32,922 nt of DNA from Clostridiales bacterium (GTDB taxonomy: Bacteria > Bacillota > Clostridia > Christensenellales > UBA3700): NCBI GenBank assembly GCA_014799645.1, contig JAAVHQ010000001.1:30009-62930 (forward strand). Direction: 5' to 3'. Below are positions 1-8,920 of this stretch, one piece after another (the stretch's first letter is position 1; the number at the start of each line of letters is the position of its first letter). The notes under the pieces are model-generated. The model saw nothing but the letters and a program-made list of their open reading frames with translations. It was not told the origin of the DNA and ran no database searches. The position numbers were made by a program, and so were the translations under genes.

Positions 1-423
1 CTTATTGTCTTTTAACGATTTTTACTGATTGTTACTAATTTTTATTTCAAGTCTCTCAATCAGTCTGATGCCTACCGATATTGGCTGATATATATTTATC
101 GTTATTGACATCTATTTTCCTAAAATCGAACACGAATTCGACACCAAACCCATTAATTCTTTTGTTTCAGTAACATCTATTTTTCGTTATTAATTTCTAT
201 TGATTTTTAGTGATTTTTAACAAATAAAAATTCACGATCGTCTTTTGTAGAGTATGTTGTAAAATTTTGGCAGTTGTTCTACAAGGTTGAATATTTTGTA
301 GAGAGCGGATTTTTTCGCAAAAAACCGCTTAATTGCAGAAGATTCATTTCCTTTATTTTACTTCCAATGATTTGCATTTGCAATTAAAATCAATATTTCC
401 ATATCAAACGGAACGCTTTTCTA
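1..423. other. AT-rich gene-free leader with phased decamer repeats and a hairpin
   Basis: I find no coding region here. Two blocks are built of tandem 10-bp units with consensus near TANTGATTTT: about five units at 3-52 and about five at 178-227, with looser units around 103-122. Positions 304-329 form a hairpin: AGCGG plus six T pairs with six A plus CCGCT, with one bulged A and a CGC loop. No T-tract follows it on either strand, so I do not call it a proven terminator. TTGTAGA occurs twice directly (245-251, 296-302) and once inverted (TCTACAA, 278-284). The stretch may be an island edge or the upstream control region of the BREX operon. Confidence 0.5.
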
Positions 424-452
424 TTGACAAACGTGAAATATTGTATTATAAT
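424..452 (+). promoter_or_regulatory. Consensus sigma-A promoter of the BREX/defence operon
   Basis: TTGACA at 424-429, a 17-nt spacer and TATAAT at 447-452, a perfect vegetative consensus. Transcription would start near 459, about 11 nt before the GGAGG of brxA. No comparably good promoter was noticed before the following genes up to 20785, which are packed with overlaps or short gaps. Confidence 0.85.
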
Positions 453-483
453 TAGCATGTAATATTATCCGGAGGCGAGTGGG

Positions 484-1086
484 TTGAATAAAAAAGTATA
501 TTCATCTTCTATAAAAAAGACACCGTTCAAATATGCTACTTCAAAGAAGATTGCGAAATTAATATTAGATGGATGTGGAAGGCAGGAAGTCTTTGATAAA
601 TGTTATACAGAGAACTATATAGAGATTGAGTCATCGGACCGTCGTAAAGAAATAACAAATGTAGTGTATTCTAGGTTGATTCACATTGACGAATTTTTAT
701 TAAAGCAATTTTATGAAAGTGATGTAGAAACGTCAAAGTTTATTCTAGTATATGCAATAGCAAAGAGTGATGAATTATTCTTTGATTTTATGTTCGAGAT
801 TTATCGAGAAGCGTTATTGGGTAATAAAGATTATATTTCCATTGACGATTTTGATAATTTCTTTGCGGTTAAAAAGGAAACCGATTTAATTGTGGCAACA
901 TGGGGATATTTCACAATTGATCAGTTGGCAAAAGGTTATAGGAATATTCTGGTCGAGTCAGGAATGGGTGTGAGAGATAGGAGAAGTATAAAAGTAACTA
1001 AACTTATGGTACATCCATTAGTGCAAGATTATATTAAGCAAATCGGAGATTCAGAATATCTAAAAGCGTTGTTAGGAGAAAACTAA
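484..1086 (+). CDS. brxA: BREX protein BrxA (DUF1819)
   Basis: A 200-residue protein recognised as BrxA/DUF1819, the small first gene of type 1 BREX phage-defence operons. In other BREX systems BrxA is a small DNA-binding protein of poorly defined role in host protection. The start is TTG at 484, chosen because GGAGG (471-475) lies 8 nt upstream and the N-terminus then begins MNKKVYS, a typical basic start. The length fits the family at about 200 residues. It is the first gene behind the 424-452 promoter and is separated by 1 nt from brxB, so the two are co-translated. Identity rests on family recognition plus the exact BREX gene order that follows. Confidence 0.93.
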   Translation: MNKKVYSSSIKKTPFKYATSKKIAKLILDGCGRQEVFDKCYTENYIEIESSDRRKEITNVVYSRLIHIDEFLLKQFYESDVETSKFILVYAIAKSDELFFDFMFEIYREALLGNKDYISIDDFDNFFAVKKETDLIVATWGYFTIDQLAKGYRNILVESGMGVRDRRSIKVTKLMVHPLVQDYIKQIGDSEYLKALLGEN

Positions 1087-1087
1087 A

Positions 1088-1693
1088 ATGGCGGAAAGAA
1101 GTTTAAATGATAGATTTGTTGAGCTTGAAGATAGAATGATAAGTGTAGAGGCTTTAACACGTTATGGCACGGCAAATGACTTGAAGTTTTACATATTTGA
1201 TTATAATCCAAAAGATGAGCTTGTAGTTCGAAAAGAGGTTAAGAAGTTAAAAGAGCGAAATCCTAACATAATAGAATTTGATCTTTATGATATGATGATG
1301 CAGATTATCGATGATGAAGGATATATGGAAGATATAATCCGCATGGAGCAAGAGTATGATAGAAAATTATTATTGTCTGAAATTTTTCAACCATTGTTAT
1401 CGGTAGAAGAGGCAGATAATCGATTATTGGAAATGTTTATTGATAGAGCCGAGGATAACGGAGATAAAATAGTTCTTATAACAGGTATTGGGAAATCCTA
1501 TCCCGTAATAAGAAGCCACACTATATTAAATAATTTGCAGAGCATATTTAGACGTAATCCTGTTGTGATGATGTATCCTGGCAGGTTCGAGATAAAGAAT
1601 TTAATGACATTGAGGCTGTTTGAACGGCTTGATGATGACAATTATTACAGAGCATTCCCACTAGTGGAAAGGAGGAAAGGAAATGATTATTAA
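1088..1693 (+). CDS. brxB: BREX protein BrxB (DUF1788)
   Basis: A 201-residue protein recognised as BrxB/DUF1788. The C-terminal part carries the family's typical run: VVMMYPGRFEI near residue 160, then a leucine-rich stretch ending YYRAFPLVE. BrxB is a core component of type 1 BREX; its biochemical role is not established. The gene starts 1 nt after brxA stops, and its 3' end overlaps brxC by 11 nt, with the brxC SD (AAAGGAGG) inside brxB. This indicates translational coupling across brxA-brxB-brxC. It is soluble, with no membrane segment or signal peptide. Confidence 0.93.
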   Translation: MAERSLNDRFVELEDRMISVEALTRYGTANDLKFYIFDYNPKDELVVRKEVKKLKERNPNIIEFDLYDMMMQIIDDEGYMEDIIRMEQEYDRKLLLSEIFQPLLSVEEADNRLLEMFIDRAEDNGDKIVLITGIGKSYPVIRSHTILNNLQSIFRRNPVVMMYPGRFEIKNLMTLRLFERLDDDNYYRAFPLVERRKGNDY

Positions 1694-4600
1694 GGATTTA
1701 TTTAAGAAGGAGATCGATAGAAGCATTCAAGGTGTCGTTACCATTGGTAATGAGGATGAATGCCAAAAATTGCAGGAGCTTGAGGAGTATGTTTGCACCG
1801 ATGAGATAACGAAGTCTTTCCGTACTTTTTTCCGCAAATATAGGGAATCAATTTCTGTTCCAACGGAGAAAATAGGTGTTTGGATAACAGGCTTTTTTGG
1901 TTCTGGTAAGTCACACTTTTTGAAAATACTTGGATATATTCTTGAAAATGAGCTAGTTGTGGGTAATGAAGCGGTAAATTATTTTGAAGAAAAAATACAA
2001 GATCAAATGATTCTTGCCGACATAAAGCAATGTGCTAAAGCTAATAATAAAGTAGTTCTTTTTAATATCGATTCAAAGGCAAAATCAGATTCAAAGAATC
2101 GTTCGCAAGCTATTATGGATATTATGTTGCGCGCCTTTAATGAATCAGTTGGATACTGTGGATCTTCCCCGTGGGTTGCGGATATGGAAAGAACCTTAGA
2201 TAGTGAGAATTTACTGGAAGCGTTCATTAATAAATTTGAGGAATTGTCGGGCAGGAATTGGAGACAAACACGCGCCAAAGCTTTACTTAATCGGGATTAT
2301 ATCATCAAATCTCTTGTTGTGGCTCGTGGCATGAGCGAAGATAGTGCCAAAGATTTTGTTGACGATCAGATGAGACATTTTACAAACACAACAGAGGACT
2401 TTGCAAAAATAGTAAATGACTATTGCAAAAAGAACAAAAAGCGTGTTGTGTTTCTTATGGATGAGGTTGGGCAATTTATCGGAACAAATGGCGAACTTAT
2501 GCTTAACCTACAAACTTGTGTAGAAGATTTAGGCAAATATTGTCGTGGACAAGCATGGGTAGTCGTTACTTCTCAGCAAGAGCTGAAGGCAATGATTGAA
2601 AGTACAAAAGCAAAGCAAAACGATTTCTCGAAGATTCAAGGTCGTTTTGATATACGCCTTTTGTTAAGCGGATCAAATGCGGACGAAGTTATCAAGAAAA
2701 GAATACTAGAGAAAAAGGATATAGCAGTTACGCCTCTTAAGACACTATATGAAACTATCGGAAGCAAGATATCAAATCTTATTCTTTTTGATGGCAGACC
2801 GACTTGGAGTGGGTATGCAGATGCTGAGGAATTCAAGGACGTATATCCGTTTGTTTCGTATCAATTTGAATTATTGCAAAAAGTTTTCGAATCGATACGT
2901 GAGCACGGTATGAGTGAGGGAAAACATCTTTCACAAAATGAGCGTTCGCTTTTGAGTGCTTTTCAAGAATCAGCAAAGAAAATTGCAGATTATGAAACGG
3001 GGATATTAGTCCCATTTGACAGTTTCTATCAAACCATAGAACAGTTTATAGACTACGATATAAAAACAGTATTCTCCAATGCTGAGCGCCGTACAAGTCT
3101 TGATAAATTTGCTATTAGAGTTTTGCGTGTTCTTTTTATGATAAAGCACGTGAAAGAAATGCCGGCAACTATCAATAGACTTGCTACTTTAATGGTTGAA
3201 AGTGTAAACGAAGATAAGGCTGCATTAAAAAATCGTATTTATGAGGCGTTAAAGTTACTAGAAGAAGAAACATTAATACAACGCAATGGAGAAGTATACG
3301 ATTTCTTGACTAACGCAGAGCAGGACGTAAATAAGCAAATTAACAATATGCCCCATAATGAAGGAGATGTGCAAAGAAGCATTCTCGATATTGTATATGA
3401 TAGAGTGCTTGATAATAATAAACTGCGTTATGAAAACCGCTATGATTTTTCTTTGAATCGTATAGTAGATCAAGAGTCTAAAGGTTCATTCAGCCAAGAT
3501 AGTATCACTCTAAAAATCTTTACAAATTTTTCGGATCTGCATGATGAGGCTACTTTTGCAGCCGAATCAGCAAGAACAAATGCTGTGGTAGTTGATATGA
3601 CGGCAGGAACGTATATTGATGAATTGATTCGCGCTAATAAAATTAATATATTTAAACGTAATAATAGCGCATCAATGTCTGCTGCAATGACTGAGATAAT
3701 GAGCAAGAAATCCGCTGAGTATTCCGAGAGAATGAAACGCGCTGAAGATATAATCAGGCAAGTTCTTCGTACAGCTCCTATTTATTTGAATGGTAATAAA
3801 CTTGATATTAAAGAAAAAGATGGAAGAGATAGATTGACAGATGCATTGAAAGAAATGGTCAAGCAAGATTATTATAAGCTTGGACTTGTTTCTTATTTCT
3901 ATAACGATTCGAGAGCAGTATTTGAGGTTCTGGATGATAATATGGAAACAATGTTGGGTAGTGATTTTACGCATGACTCAAATGCTGCTGCATACTCTGA
4001 GATATTCGAGAAGATAAAAAATGATAAGTCCCTAGGTAGAAGAATTACAGTCAAGGGTTTGTTGGATTTCTTTTCTAAGAAGCCTTATGGATGGCGTGAA
4101 ATTGATGTTTTAGGTATGATTGCAACGCTTTGGAAAAAGAGCGCATTACAGATTGTAATACATGAAAATTTGGTTGACGCGAACAACCGTATGTTCAAGA
4201 ACGACTTCTCGCGTAAAAATGGCATTGATACTATGGTTATTAGAATTCAGGAAAAGATTGATGATAATATCCTTTATCAAGTCAAGAAGATAATGCTTGA
4301 TACATATGCCGAGAATTTGCCAATTGAAGAAAAGAAATTGAAAGAAGGTATTGTAAGTTTCTTTGAGCGTAAGCGTGATTTCCTATCTAATCTCAAGGTA
4401 AAGTATGGAGTTGAATATGCAGGCAGTAGAGTAGTTGCTGAAATATATCGAGATTTTGAATCTATTTTACGCTCGACAGACACAATTACGATATTCAACG
4501 AAATCATTTCTCGAAAAGATAGATTGTCTAATCACGCAGAAGAATTAGAGCAATTAGAGAGTTTCTATAAAGAAGGAAGCAATCAACAGCAAAATTATAA

Positions 4601-5219
4601 AGATGCAACATTGATTGCCGATTGGTATCGCGATAACTATATGCTGAATGATTTATCAAATTTATCCGAAGTTATTGATAAGATTAACGAGATACTAGCA
4701 CTCGAAATGCCATTTTCGAAGATGACCGAACTTGCGAATCTTGTTTTTAAGGCAAGAGAAATAAAAGAAACAATTCTTGCAGAAAAGTGTAAGCGAACTA
4801 AAAAGAGTTTGGAAACCGATAGAGATGCAGTCAACAAAGAGATGCGTGAGGCACTTGAACTCGAACTTACTGCTGAGCAAAAGAAAAGAATTGAAGATAA
4901 GGCAGAAGAATTGAATAAAACATATGACTCTTGGTTGGGGAATTTGCTTCCCAATACACCAAATATGGAGGCATACATCACATCTAGCCAGAATGCGCTT
5001 TCGAGATTTAAGGAATTTATTTCAATAATCATTACAGAAAAACGCGCTGGTGTGGAATCTACAAAATCTATTCGTAGCAAACGTGTAAAGGTAATTGAAT
5101 GTGTTCCTGTGGCTAATAAAAAAATAAAGACTAAAGATGACATAGAAAAGGTCGTAGCAACTATTAGGGAAATATTGCTTTCCGAACTCGTCGATAACGA
5201 TGAAATCAACCTTGACTGA
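1683..5219 (+). CDS. brxC: BREX P-loop ATPase BrxC
   Basis: A 1,178-residue ATPase, the usual BrxC length. Walker A is GFFGSGKS at residues 70-77 and a Walker B-like strand is VVFLMDEVGQF near residue 260. BrxC is the large P-loop NTPase of BREX and is needed for defence, probably as the ATP-driven scaffold with PglX, PglZ and BrxB. The middle region contains a winged-helix-like part and the C-terminal third is coiled-coil rich (many E/K heptads from about residue 900). ATG at 1683 follows a strong SD (AAAGGAGG) 4-6 nt upstream. The gap to the pglX N-terminal gene is 11 nt. The reading frame is intact and I see no missing key residue. Confidence 0.95.
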   Translation: MIIKDLFKKEIDRSIQGVVTIGNEDECQKLQELEEYVCTDEITKSFRTFFRKYRESISVPTEKIGVWITGFFGSGKSHFLKILGYILENELVVGNEAVNYFEEKIQDQMILADIKQCAKANNKVVLFNIDSKAKSDSKNRSQAIMDIMLRAFNESVGYCGSSPWVADMERTLDSENLLEAFINKFEELSGRNWRQTRAKALLNRDYIIKSLVVARGMSEDSAKDFVDDQMRHFTNTTEDFAKIVNDYCKKNKKRVVFLMDEVGQFIGTNGELMLNLQTCVEDLGKYCRGQAWVVVTSQQELKAMIESTKAKQNDFSKIQGRFDIRLLLSGSNADEVIKKRILEKKDIAVTPLKTLYETIGSKISNLILFDGRPTWSGYADAEEFKDVYPFVSYQFELLQKVFESIREHGMSEGKHLSQNERSLLSAFQESAKKIADYETGILVPFDSFYQTIEQFIDYDIKTVFSNAERRTSLDKFAIRVLRVLFMIKHVKEMPATINRLATLMVESVNEDKAALKNRIYEALKLLEEETLIQRNGEVYDFLTNAEQDVNKQINNMPHNEGDVQRSILDIVYDRVLDNNKLRYENRYDFSLNRIVDQESKGSFSQDSITLKIFTNFSDLHDEATFAAESARTNAVVVDMTAGTYIDELIRANKINIFKRNNSASMSAAMTEIMSKKSAEYSERMKRAEDIIRQVLRTAPIYLNGNKLDIKEKDGRDRLTDALKEMVKQDYYKLGLVSYFYNDSRAVFEVLDDNMETMLGSDFTHDSNAAAYSEIFEKIKNDKSLGRRITVKGLLDFFSKKPYGWREIDVLGMIATLWKKSALQIVIHENLVDANNRMFKNDFSRKNGIDTMVIRIQEKIDDNILYQVKKIMLDTYAENLPIEEKKLKEGIVSFFERKRDFLSNLKVKYGVEYAGSRVVAEIYRDFESILRSTDTITIFNEIISRKDRLSNHAEELEQLESFYKEGSNQQQNYKDATLIADWYRDNYMLNDLSNLSEVIDKINEILALEMPFSKMTELANLVFKAREIKETILAEKCKRTKKSLETDRDAVNKEMREALELELTAEQKKRIEDKAEELNKTYDSWLGNLLPNTPNMEAYITSSQNALSRFKEFISIIITEKRAGVESTKSIRSKRVKVIECVPVANKKIKTKDDIEKVVATIREILLSELVDNDEINLD

Positions 5220-5230
5220 TAGGAGTATAT

Positions 5231-7120
5231 ATGGATAAAAGAGCATTACAACTTTATGCAATGTGGGCAAAGGATAATTTGGAAAAACAAGTAGAAGTTT
5301 CCTTAAAGATGATTGGTATCAATGGGGACACAGATATCAAAGAATCAAGAGTCATAGGAGATTATACTGTTATTGAGAATGATCCTATTTCATATCCTAA
5401 AGAATTGCATAGTAAGCGTCAAATGATAGTCGAACTTATTAAGAGTGATGGATATAAAACTACAATAGAGGAGTTTGCATATACGTGGTTTAATCGTTTT
5501 GTGTCTTTACGCTTTATGGAGGTACATGACTTTTTGCCGCATGGTTTCCGATTGCTTTCTTCACGAGAGGGTAGTATAGAGCCTGAAATATTAAAGAATC
5601 TTCCGTTTGTAAAAGACGACCTGGAACTTGATTTAACACAATGCGAGAAACTTAAAGCCACAGGAATTGAGGATCTATATAGATATGTGCTATTCCGTCA
5701 ATGCAAGGCATTATCGGGAATATTACCAATGTTATTCGAAGCAGATAATGATTGCTTAGAATTATTATTACCTAAGACGCTTTTACTTGGCGATACAGTG
5801 ATTACAAAACTTGTGGCACTTGGAGAAGATGTGTTCCTCGAAGATATAGAAGTAATTGGTTGGCTGTATCAATTTTATATATCTGCGAAAAAAGACGCTG
5901 TTTATAAAGAAAAGAAGACAATAACAAAAGATACGTTGCCAGCCGTTACGCAGTTGTTCACACCGGATTGGATTGTGCGTTATATGGCAGAAAACTCATT
6001 GGGGAGGCTCTGGTTAGAAAGTTATCCAGCATCCCCATTGCGCAATGAGATGAAGTATTTTGTTCCTGAGGCTGTTCAGCCAGAAGAGGTGCAGCGCAAA
6101 ATTGATTCAGTAAAATATACATCGGTAAATCCAGAAGATATCAAGATAATTGAGCCGTGTTGTGGCTCTGGGCATATCCTTGTATATGTATTTGATTTAT
6201 TATATAAAATTTATGAAGAGAAAGGTTATCAAAAGCGTGATATACCTACGTTAATATTATCCAAAAACATATGTGGTCTCGATGTTGATAAACGCGCATC
6301 GCAGCTTGCAGCATTTTCGCTTGTAATGAAGGCGAGAAGTGTTAATCCTCGGTTTTTTAACTCTAATTATTATGTAAAGCCACAAGTATACGAAATATGG
6401 GATTCTCGTGTACTACATAGAATGAGATATAAGAAATTATTAGAAGAGACAAATCTTCTTTCGGCTGAGCAGATAGAGGATATTGAGTATTTGGCAGAAC
6501 AATTCCGTTATGCTAAAACGATAGGCTCATTACTCAAGATAAAACAAATGAATTGGGACCGCATAGATAACACAATAAATATACTTGAGCAAAAAGTAGT
6601 TTACAACGTGTTTAATCTAGAATTGTTGAATATAGCAATTCCACTTATTAAAAGGCTTGTAGTGCAGGCAAAAATACTTGCAAATAAATATGACGTTATG
6701 ATTACGAACCCGCCATATATAGGTATATCATCAATGGAATCGCAAGTGAAAGACTATGCTGTAACGTTTTATCCAAACAGCAAAACTGATATGTTTGCTA
6801 TGTTTATGGAGACAGAGTTTGTAAAACCAAATGGGTTCTGCGCTATGATAAATATGCACAGCTGGATGTTCCTTTCAAGTTATGAGAATTTGCGCAAGTC
6901 AATTTTGATGACAAAAGAAATAGTAACTATGGCTCATCTGGGTGCAAGGGCGTTTGAGACAATAGGTGGCGAGGTTGTTCAAACGACAACATTTGTAATA
7001 CGCAATGGAAACTTTGGCGGTAACGGAGTTTATTTCAGACTAGTGGATAGCAGTGATAAGGAGAATGATTTCCTTAAAACCCTTAGAAATGCGGGGGGTG
7101 GGGGTACTCTACATAGTTAG
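5231..7120 (+). CDS. pglX: BREX methyltransferase PglX, N-terminal part (frameshifted end)
   Basis: N-terminal and catalytic region of the BREX N6-adenine methyltransferase that marks host DNA as self. The SAM-binding motif EPCCGSGH lies at residues 308-315 and the catalytic NPPY at 493-496, both intact. The start is ATG 5231 after AGGAG. The frame is authentic to about residue 620 (LKTLRNA) and then enters a G6TG5 tract at 7093-7104, gaining nine foreign residues before TAG. The natural continuation is in the +1 frame (next feature); loss of one G, or gain of two, would fuse them into an 863-residue protein. It still lacks the usual last ~310 residues, which are encoded separately at 10076-11011. 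As sequenced, the product is a 629-residue methyltransferase without its own recognition domain. A sequencing indel in the G-tract cannot be excluded. Confidence 0.93.
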   Translation: MDKRALQLYAMWAKDNLEKQVEVSLKMIGINGDTDIKESRVIGDYTVIENDPISYPKELHSKRQMIVELIKSDGYKTTIEEFAYTWFNRFVSLRFMEVHDFLPHGFRLLSSREGSIEPEILKNLPFVKDDLELDLTQCEKLKATGIEDLYRYVLFRQCKALSGILPMLFEADNDCLELLLPKTLLLGDTVITKLVALGEDVFLEDIEVIGWLYQFYISAKKDAVYKEKKTITKDTLPAVTQLFTPDWIVRYMAENSLGRLWLESYPASPLRNEMKYFVPEAVQPEEVQRKIDSVKYTSVNPEDIKIIEPCCGSGHILVYVFDLLYKIYEEKGYQKRDIPTLILSKNICGLDVDKRASQLAAFSLVMKARSVNPRFFNSNYYVKPQVYEIWDSRVLHRMRYKKLLEETNLLSAEQIEDIEYLAEQFRYAKTIGSLLKIKQMNWDRIDNTINILEQKVVYNVFNLELLNIAIPLIKRLVVQAKILANKYDVMITNPPYIGISSMESQVKDYAVTFYPNSKTDMFAMFMETEFVKPNGFCAMINMHSWMFLSSYENLRKSILMTKEIVTMAHLGARAFETIGGEVVQTTTFVIRNGNFGGNGVYFRLVDSSDKENDFLKTLRNAGGGGTLHS

Positions 7121-7823
7121 TGCAGAGGTATTCTTTTCTATTCCTAGTAACTTAATTATTTATTGGTTGAGCAATGCTATAATCGAAGTTTTTGGGAAGA
7201 GTAAAACATTGTCATCAATAGCAACTCCAAAACAGGGATTAGCTACTGGTAAAAATGATTTGTTTGTTAGATTATGGCATGAGGTCAAGACTGAAAAACT
7301 TTGCCTGGATGCAACGGACTCTATTCAAGCAGTATCTACTGGGAAGAAATGGTTTCCTTATAACAAGGGCGGGGCATATAGGAAATGGTATGGGAATAAT
7401 GATTGCATTATAAACTGGGAAGCAAATGGTCGAGCGATCAGTAATTATTCTGGATCAGTTATAAGAAATCCAAATTACTATTTCTTTGAGTCAATCTCAT
7501 GGTCCAAGATTGCAAGTGGTCCAATTGCATTTAGATATAAGCCTAATGGACACATATTTGATGTAGCAGGATGCAGTATATTTTGCGAACATTCTCAATT
7601 GGAGTATTTGTTAGGAGCAGTAAACTCTAATGTTATAATGAATATCATAAAATCAACTGCGCCTACACTTAATTATGAGGTTGGTCAAGTAGCAAATATC
7701 CCTATTATTTTCGAGAACGAAAATGCAGTTCGCGAAGTAGTGGACAAAAATATAAAAATAAGTAAAGCGGATTGGGATTCTTTTGAAGAGTCATGGGGCT
7801 TTGGAAAGCATCCACTAATATAA
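7089..7823 (+). CDS. PglX target-recognition domain 1 (TRD1), out of frame
   Basis: Continuation of PglX after the G6TG5 tract, in the +1 frame relative to the upstream part; the open frame extends back to 7053. It covers the PglX specificity region: an IYWLSN segment, then a GLATGKNDLFVRLWHEV segment, an aromatic KWFPYNKGGAYRKWYG block, and the closing WDSFEESWGFGKHPLI, which in ordinary PglX leads straight into the C-terminal domain. Here TAA follows at 7821. Independent initiation looks weak: the nearest SD-like AAGGAG (7058-7063) is 1 nt from ATG 7065 and 25 nt from ATG 7089. It is therefore most likely made only as a fusion when the G-tract is in frame. It is clearly homologous to TRD2 (7864-8592) in segment order and conserved blocks. 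Confidence 0.85.
   Translation: MRGVGVLYIVSAEVFFSIPSNLIIYWLSNAIIEVFGKSKTLSSIATPKQGLATGKNDLFVRLWHEVKTEKLCLDATDSIQAVSTGKKWFPYNKGGAYRKWYGNNDCIINWEANGRAISNYSGSVIRNPNYYFFESISWSKIASGPIAFRYKPNGHIFDVAGCSIFCEHSQLEYLLGAVNSNVIMNIIKSTAPTLNYEVGQVANIPIIFENENAVREVVDKNIKISKADWDSFEESWGFGKHPLI
7093..7104 (+). repeat. pglX: G6TG5 tract at the pglX frame break
   Basis: Six G, one T, five G, in DNA that is otherwise strongly AT-rich. It lies exactly where the methyltransferase frame is lost and TRD1 continues in the +1 frame. Dropping one G from either run restores one open frame from 5231 to 7823. Poly-G slippage controlling pglX is established for the Streptomyces Pgl system; its operation here is inference. 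Confidence 0.8.
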
Positions 7824-7826
7824 CAG

Positions 7827-7860
7827 CAGGAGGATTATTATTCTCCTGAAAACAGGAGAG
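7827..7860 (+). promoter_or_regulatory. Alternative RNA hairpins controlling the TRD2 ribosome-binding site
   Basis: CAGGAG (7827-7832), CTCCTG (7843-7848) and CAGGAG (7853-7858) follow in that order. The middle copy can pair with the first (9-bp stem 7827-7835/7840-7848 with one G-U, TATT loop) or with the third (8-bp stem 7841-7848/7853-7860 with one G-U, AAAA loop), not both. The third copy is the SD of TRD2, whose ATG is at 7864. The first starts 4 nt after the TRD1 stop codon, inside the footprint of a ribosome terminating there. Confidence 0.6.
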
Positions 7861-7863
7861 AAT

Positions 7864-8592
7864 ATGCCAAATTTGAAATATGAAACAAAGATGGACACTT
7901 ATAGTAAATTACCGGGTAATCCTATAGCCTATTGGATTGGATTAGACCTAATTAAATGTTTTGAGGAAGGTAAGAGATTTGATTCGTTTGGAGAGCCTAA
8001 GTCTGGGGTTATGACAGGTGATGATAATAAGTTTATTCGCCTTTGGTTTGAACCAATTTCTAAAAAAATTGGGTTCGGTCTTAAGAATGCGATAGAAATG
8101 AAAGAATCTATGAAGAAATGGTTTCCAGTAACGCGTGGTGGATCATATAGGAAGTGGTTCGGTAATCTTGAAGAAATAGTAAATCTAGAAAATGGTGGTT
8201 ATGCTATAAAGAATAATGGCAAGAATTATCGTCTAAGAGATGAAAAGTATTATATGCAAGAAGGACTGACTTGGACAATGATTACGACTACCAATTTATC
8301 TGTACGTATAGCTGAAGCTGGCGTATTATTTGGTAATGGAGGCCCAACAACATTTGTTAAAGAAAAAGAGTATTATTTGCTAGGATTGTTAAATAGTAAA
8401 GTCGTTAATGCAATCGTAAGTGTACTTAATCCTACGATGAATATTGTCATTAGCGACATCTGTTCAATTCCCGTTATTTTTAACAGGGTTGAGCCAGTTG
8501 AAACTATAGTTGCTAATAATCTTGTAATATCAAAATACGATTGGAATGCTTTTGAGACCTCATGGGATTTTAAAAGGCATCCATTAATTTGA
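7864..8592 (+). CDS. Stand-alone PglX target-recognition domain 2 (TRD2)
   Basis: A 242-residue protein made of the PglX specificity region alone, with no methyltransferase motif. It matches TRD1 block for block: NPIAYWIGLDL, GVMTGDDNKFIRLWFEP, KWFPVTRGGSYRKWFG, LGLLNSKVVNAI and the closing WNAFETSWDFKRHPLI. Other stretches differ strongly, as expected for domains reading different DNA targets. ATG 7864 has its own SD (AGGAG, 5 nt away) inside the alternative-hairpin element. It may work in trans with the truncated methyltransferase and the separate C-terminal subunit, or serve as a silent cassette exchanged with TRD1 by recombination. I do not know of an established free-standing TRD in BREX. 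The next gene starts 7 nt downstream. Confidence 0.83.
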   Translation: MPNLKYETKMDTYSKLPGNPIAYWIGLDLIKCFEEGKRFDSFGEPKSGVMTGDDNKFIRLWFEPISKKIGFGLKNAIEMKESMKKWFPVTRGGSYRKWFGNLEEIVNLENGGYAIKNNGKNYRLRDEKYYMQEGLTWTMITTTNLSVRIAEAGVLFGNGGPTTFVKEKEYYLLGLLNSKVVNAIVSVLNPTMNIVISDICSIPVIFNRVEPVETIVANNLVISKYDWNAFETSWDFKRHPLI

Positions 8593-8599
8593 GGTAATT

Positions 8600-8920
8600 A
8601 TGATAAGAGTTGTTTTAAAGAGTAAAAAAGAATTACACTATGCCGAGGCAATCATAGATGACAAAGAAACTTTAGTACTAAAAGGTGCAAAGATTAATTT
8701 AATTGAATCTTTTCCGCAAATGTCTCAAGCATTGATTCTATTGCGCAGAGATAGAATGTTAGTATCAGAGGATGGGGTATTGCTCAAAGATATAAAATTT
8801 ACTAGTCCAAGTACAGCTGCGCAGTTTGTTACTGGTAGAAGTGTAAACGGTTATATTGCTTGGCGCCCTAATGACGAAATAAGCCTTAAAGAATATCTTG
8901 GGAAAAGGAGAGAAATTTGA
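8600..8920 (+). CDS. DUF4357-domain protein
   Basis: A small 106-residue protein. The C-terminal half has the DUF4357 signature FTSPSTAAQFVTGRSVNGY at residues 67-85, followed by IAWRPNDEISLKEYL. DUF4357 is found alone or appended to GIY-YIG nucleases and restriction-modification proteins, and its molecular function is not established. The first half is a short beta-rich stretch with no nuclease motif. The start ATG 8600 follows GAGGT over the TRD2 stop. The end overlaps the TIR gene as ATGA, so the two are translationally coupled. Its position inside a split pglX suggests a partner of either PglX or the TIR protein; this is inference. Confidence 0.75.
   Translation: MIRVVLKSKKELHYAEAIIDDKETLVLKGAKINLIESFPQMSQALILLRRDRMLVSEDGVLLKDIKFTSPSTAAQFVTGRSVNGYIAWRPNDEISLKEYLGKRREI

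Noticed and set aside
304..329. Intrinsic terminator from an upstream gene
   Set aside because: The stem is good but the T and A tracts are inside the stem and no U-run follows on either strand.
7053..7120. TRD1 as an independently initiated gene
   Set aside because: The available ATG/GTG codons have no SD at a usable distance (1 nt or 25 nt), so a fusion through the G-tract is favoured; internal reinitiation is not excluded.
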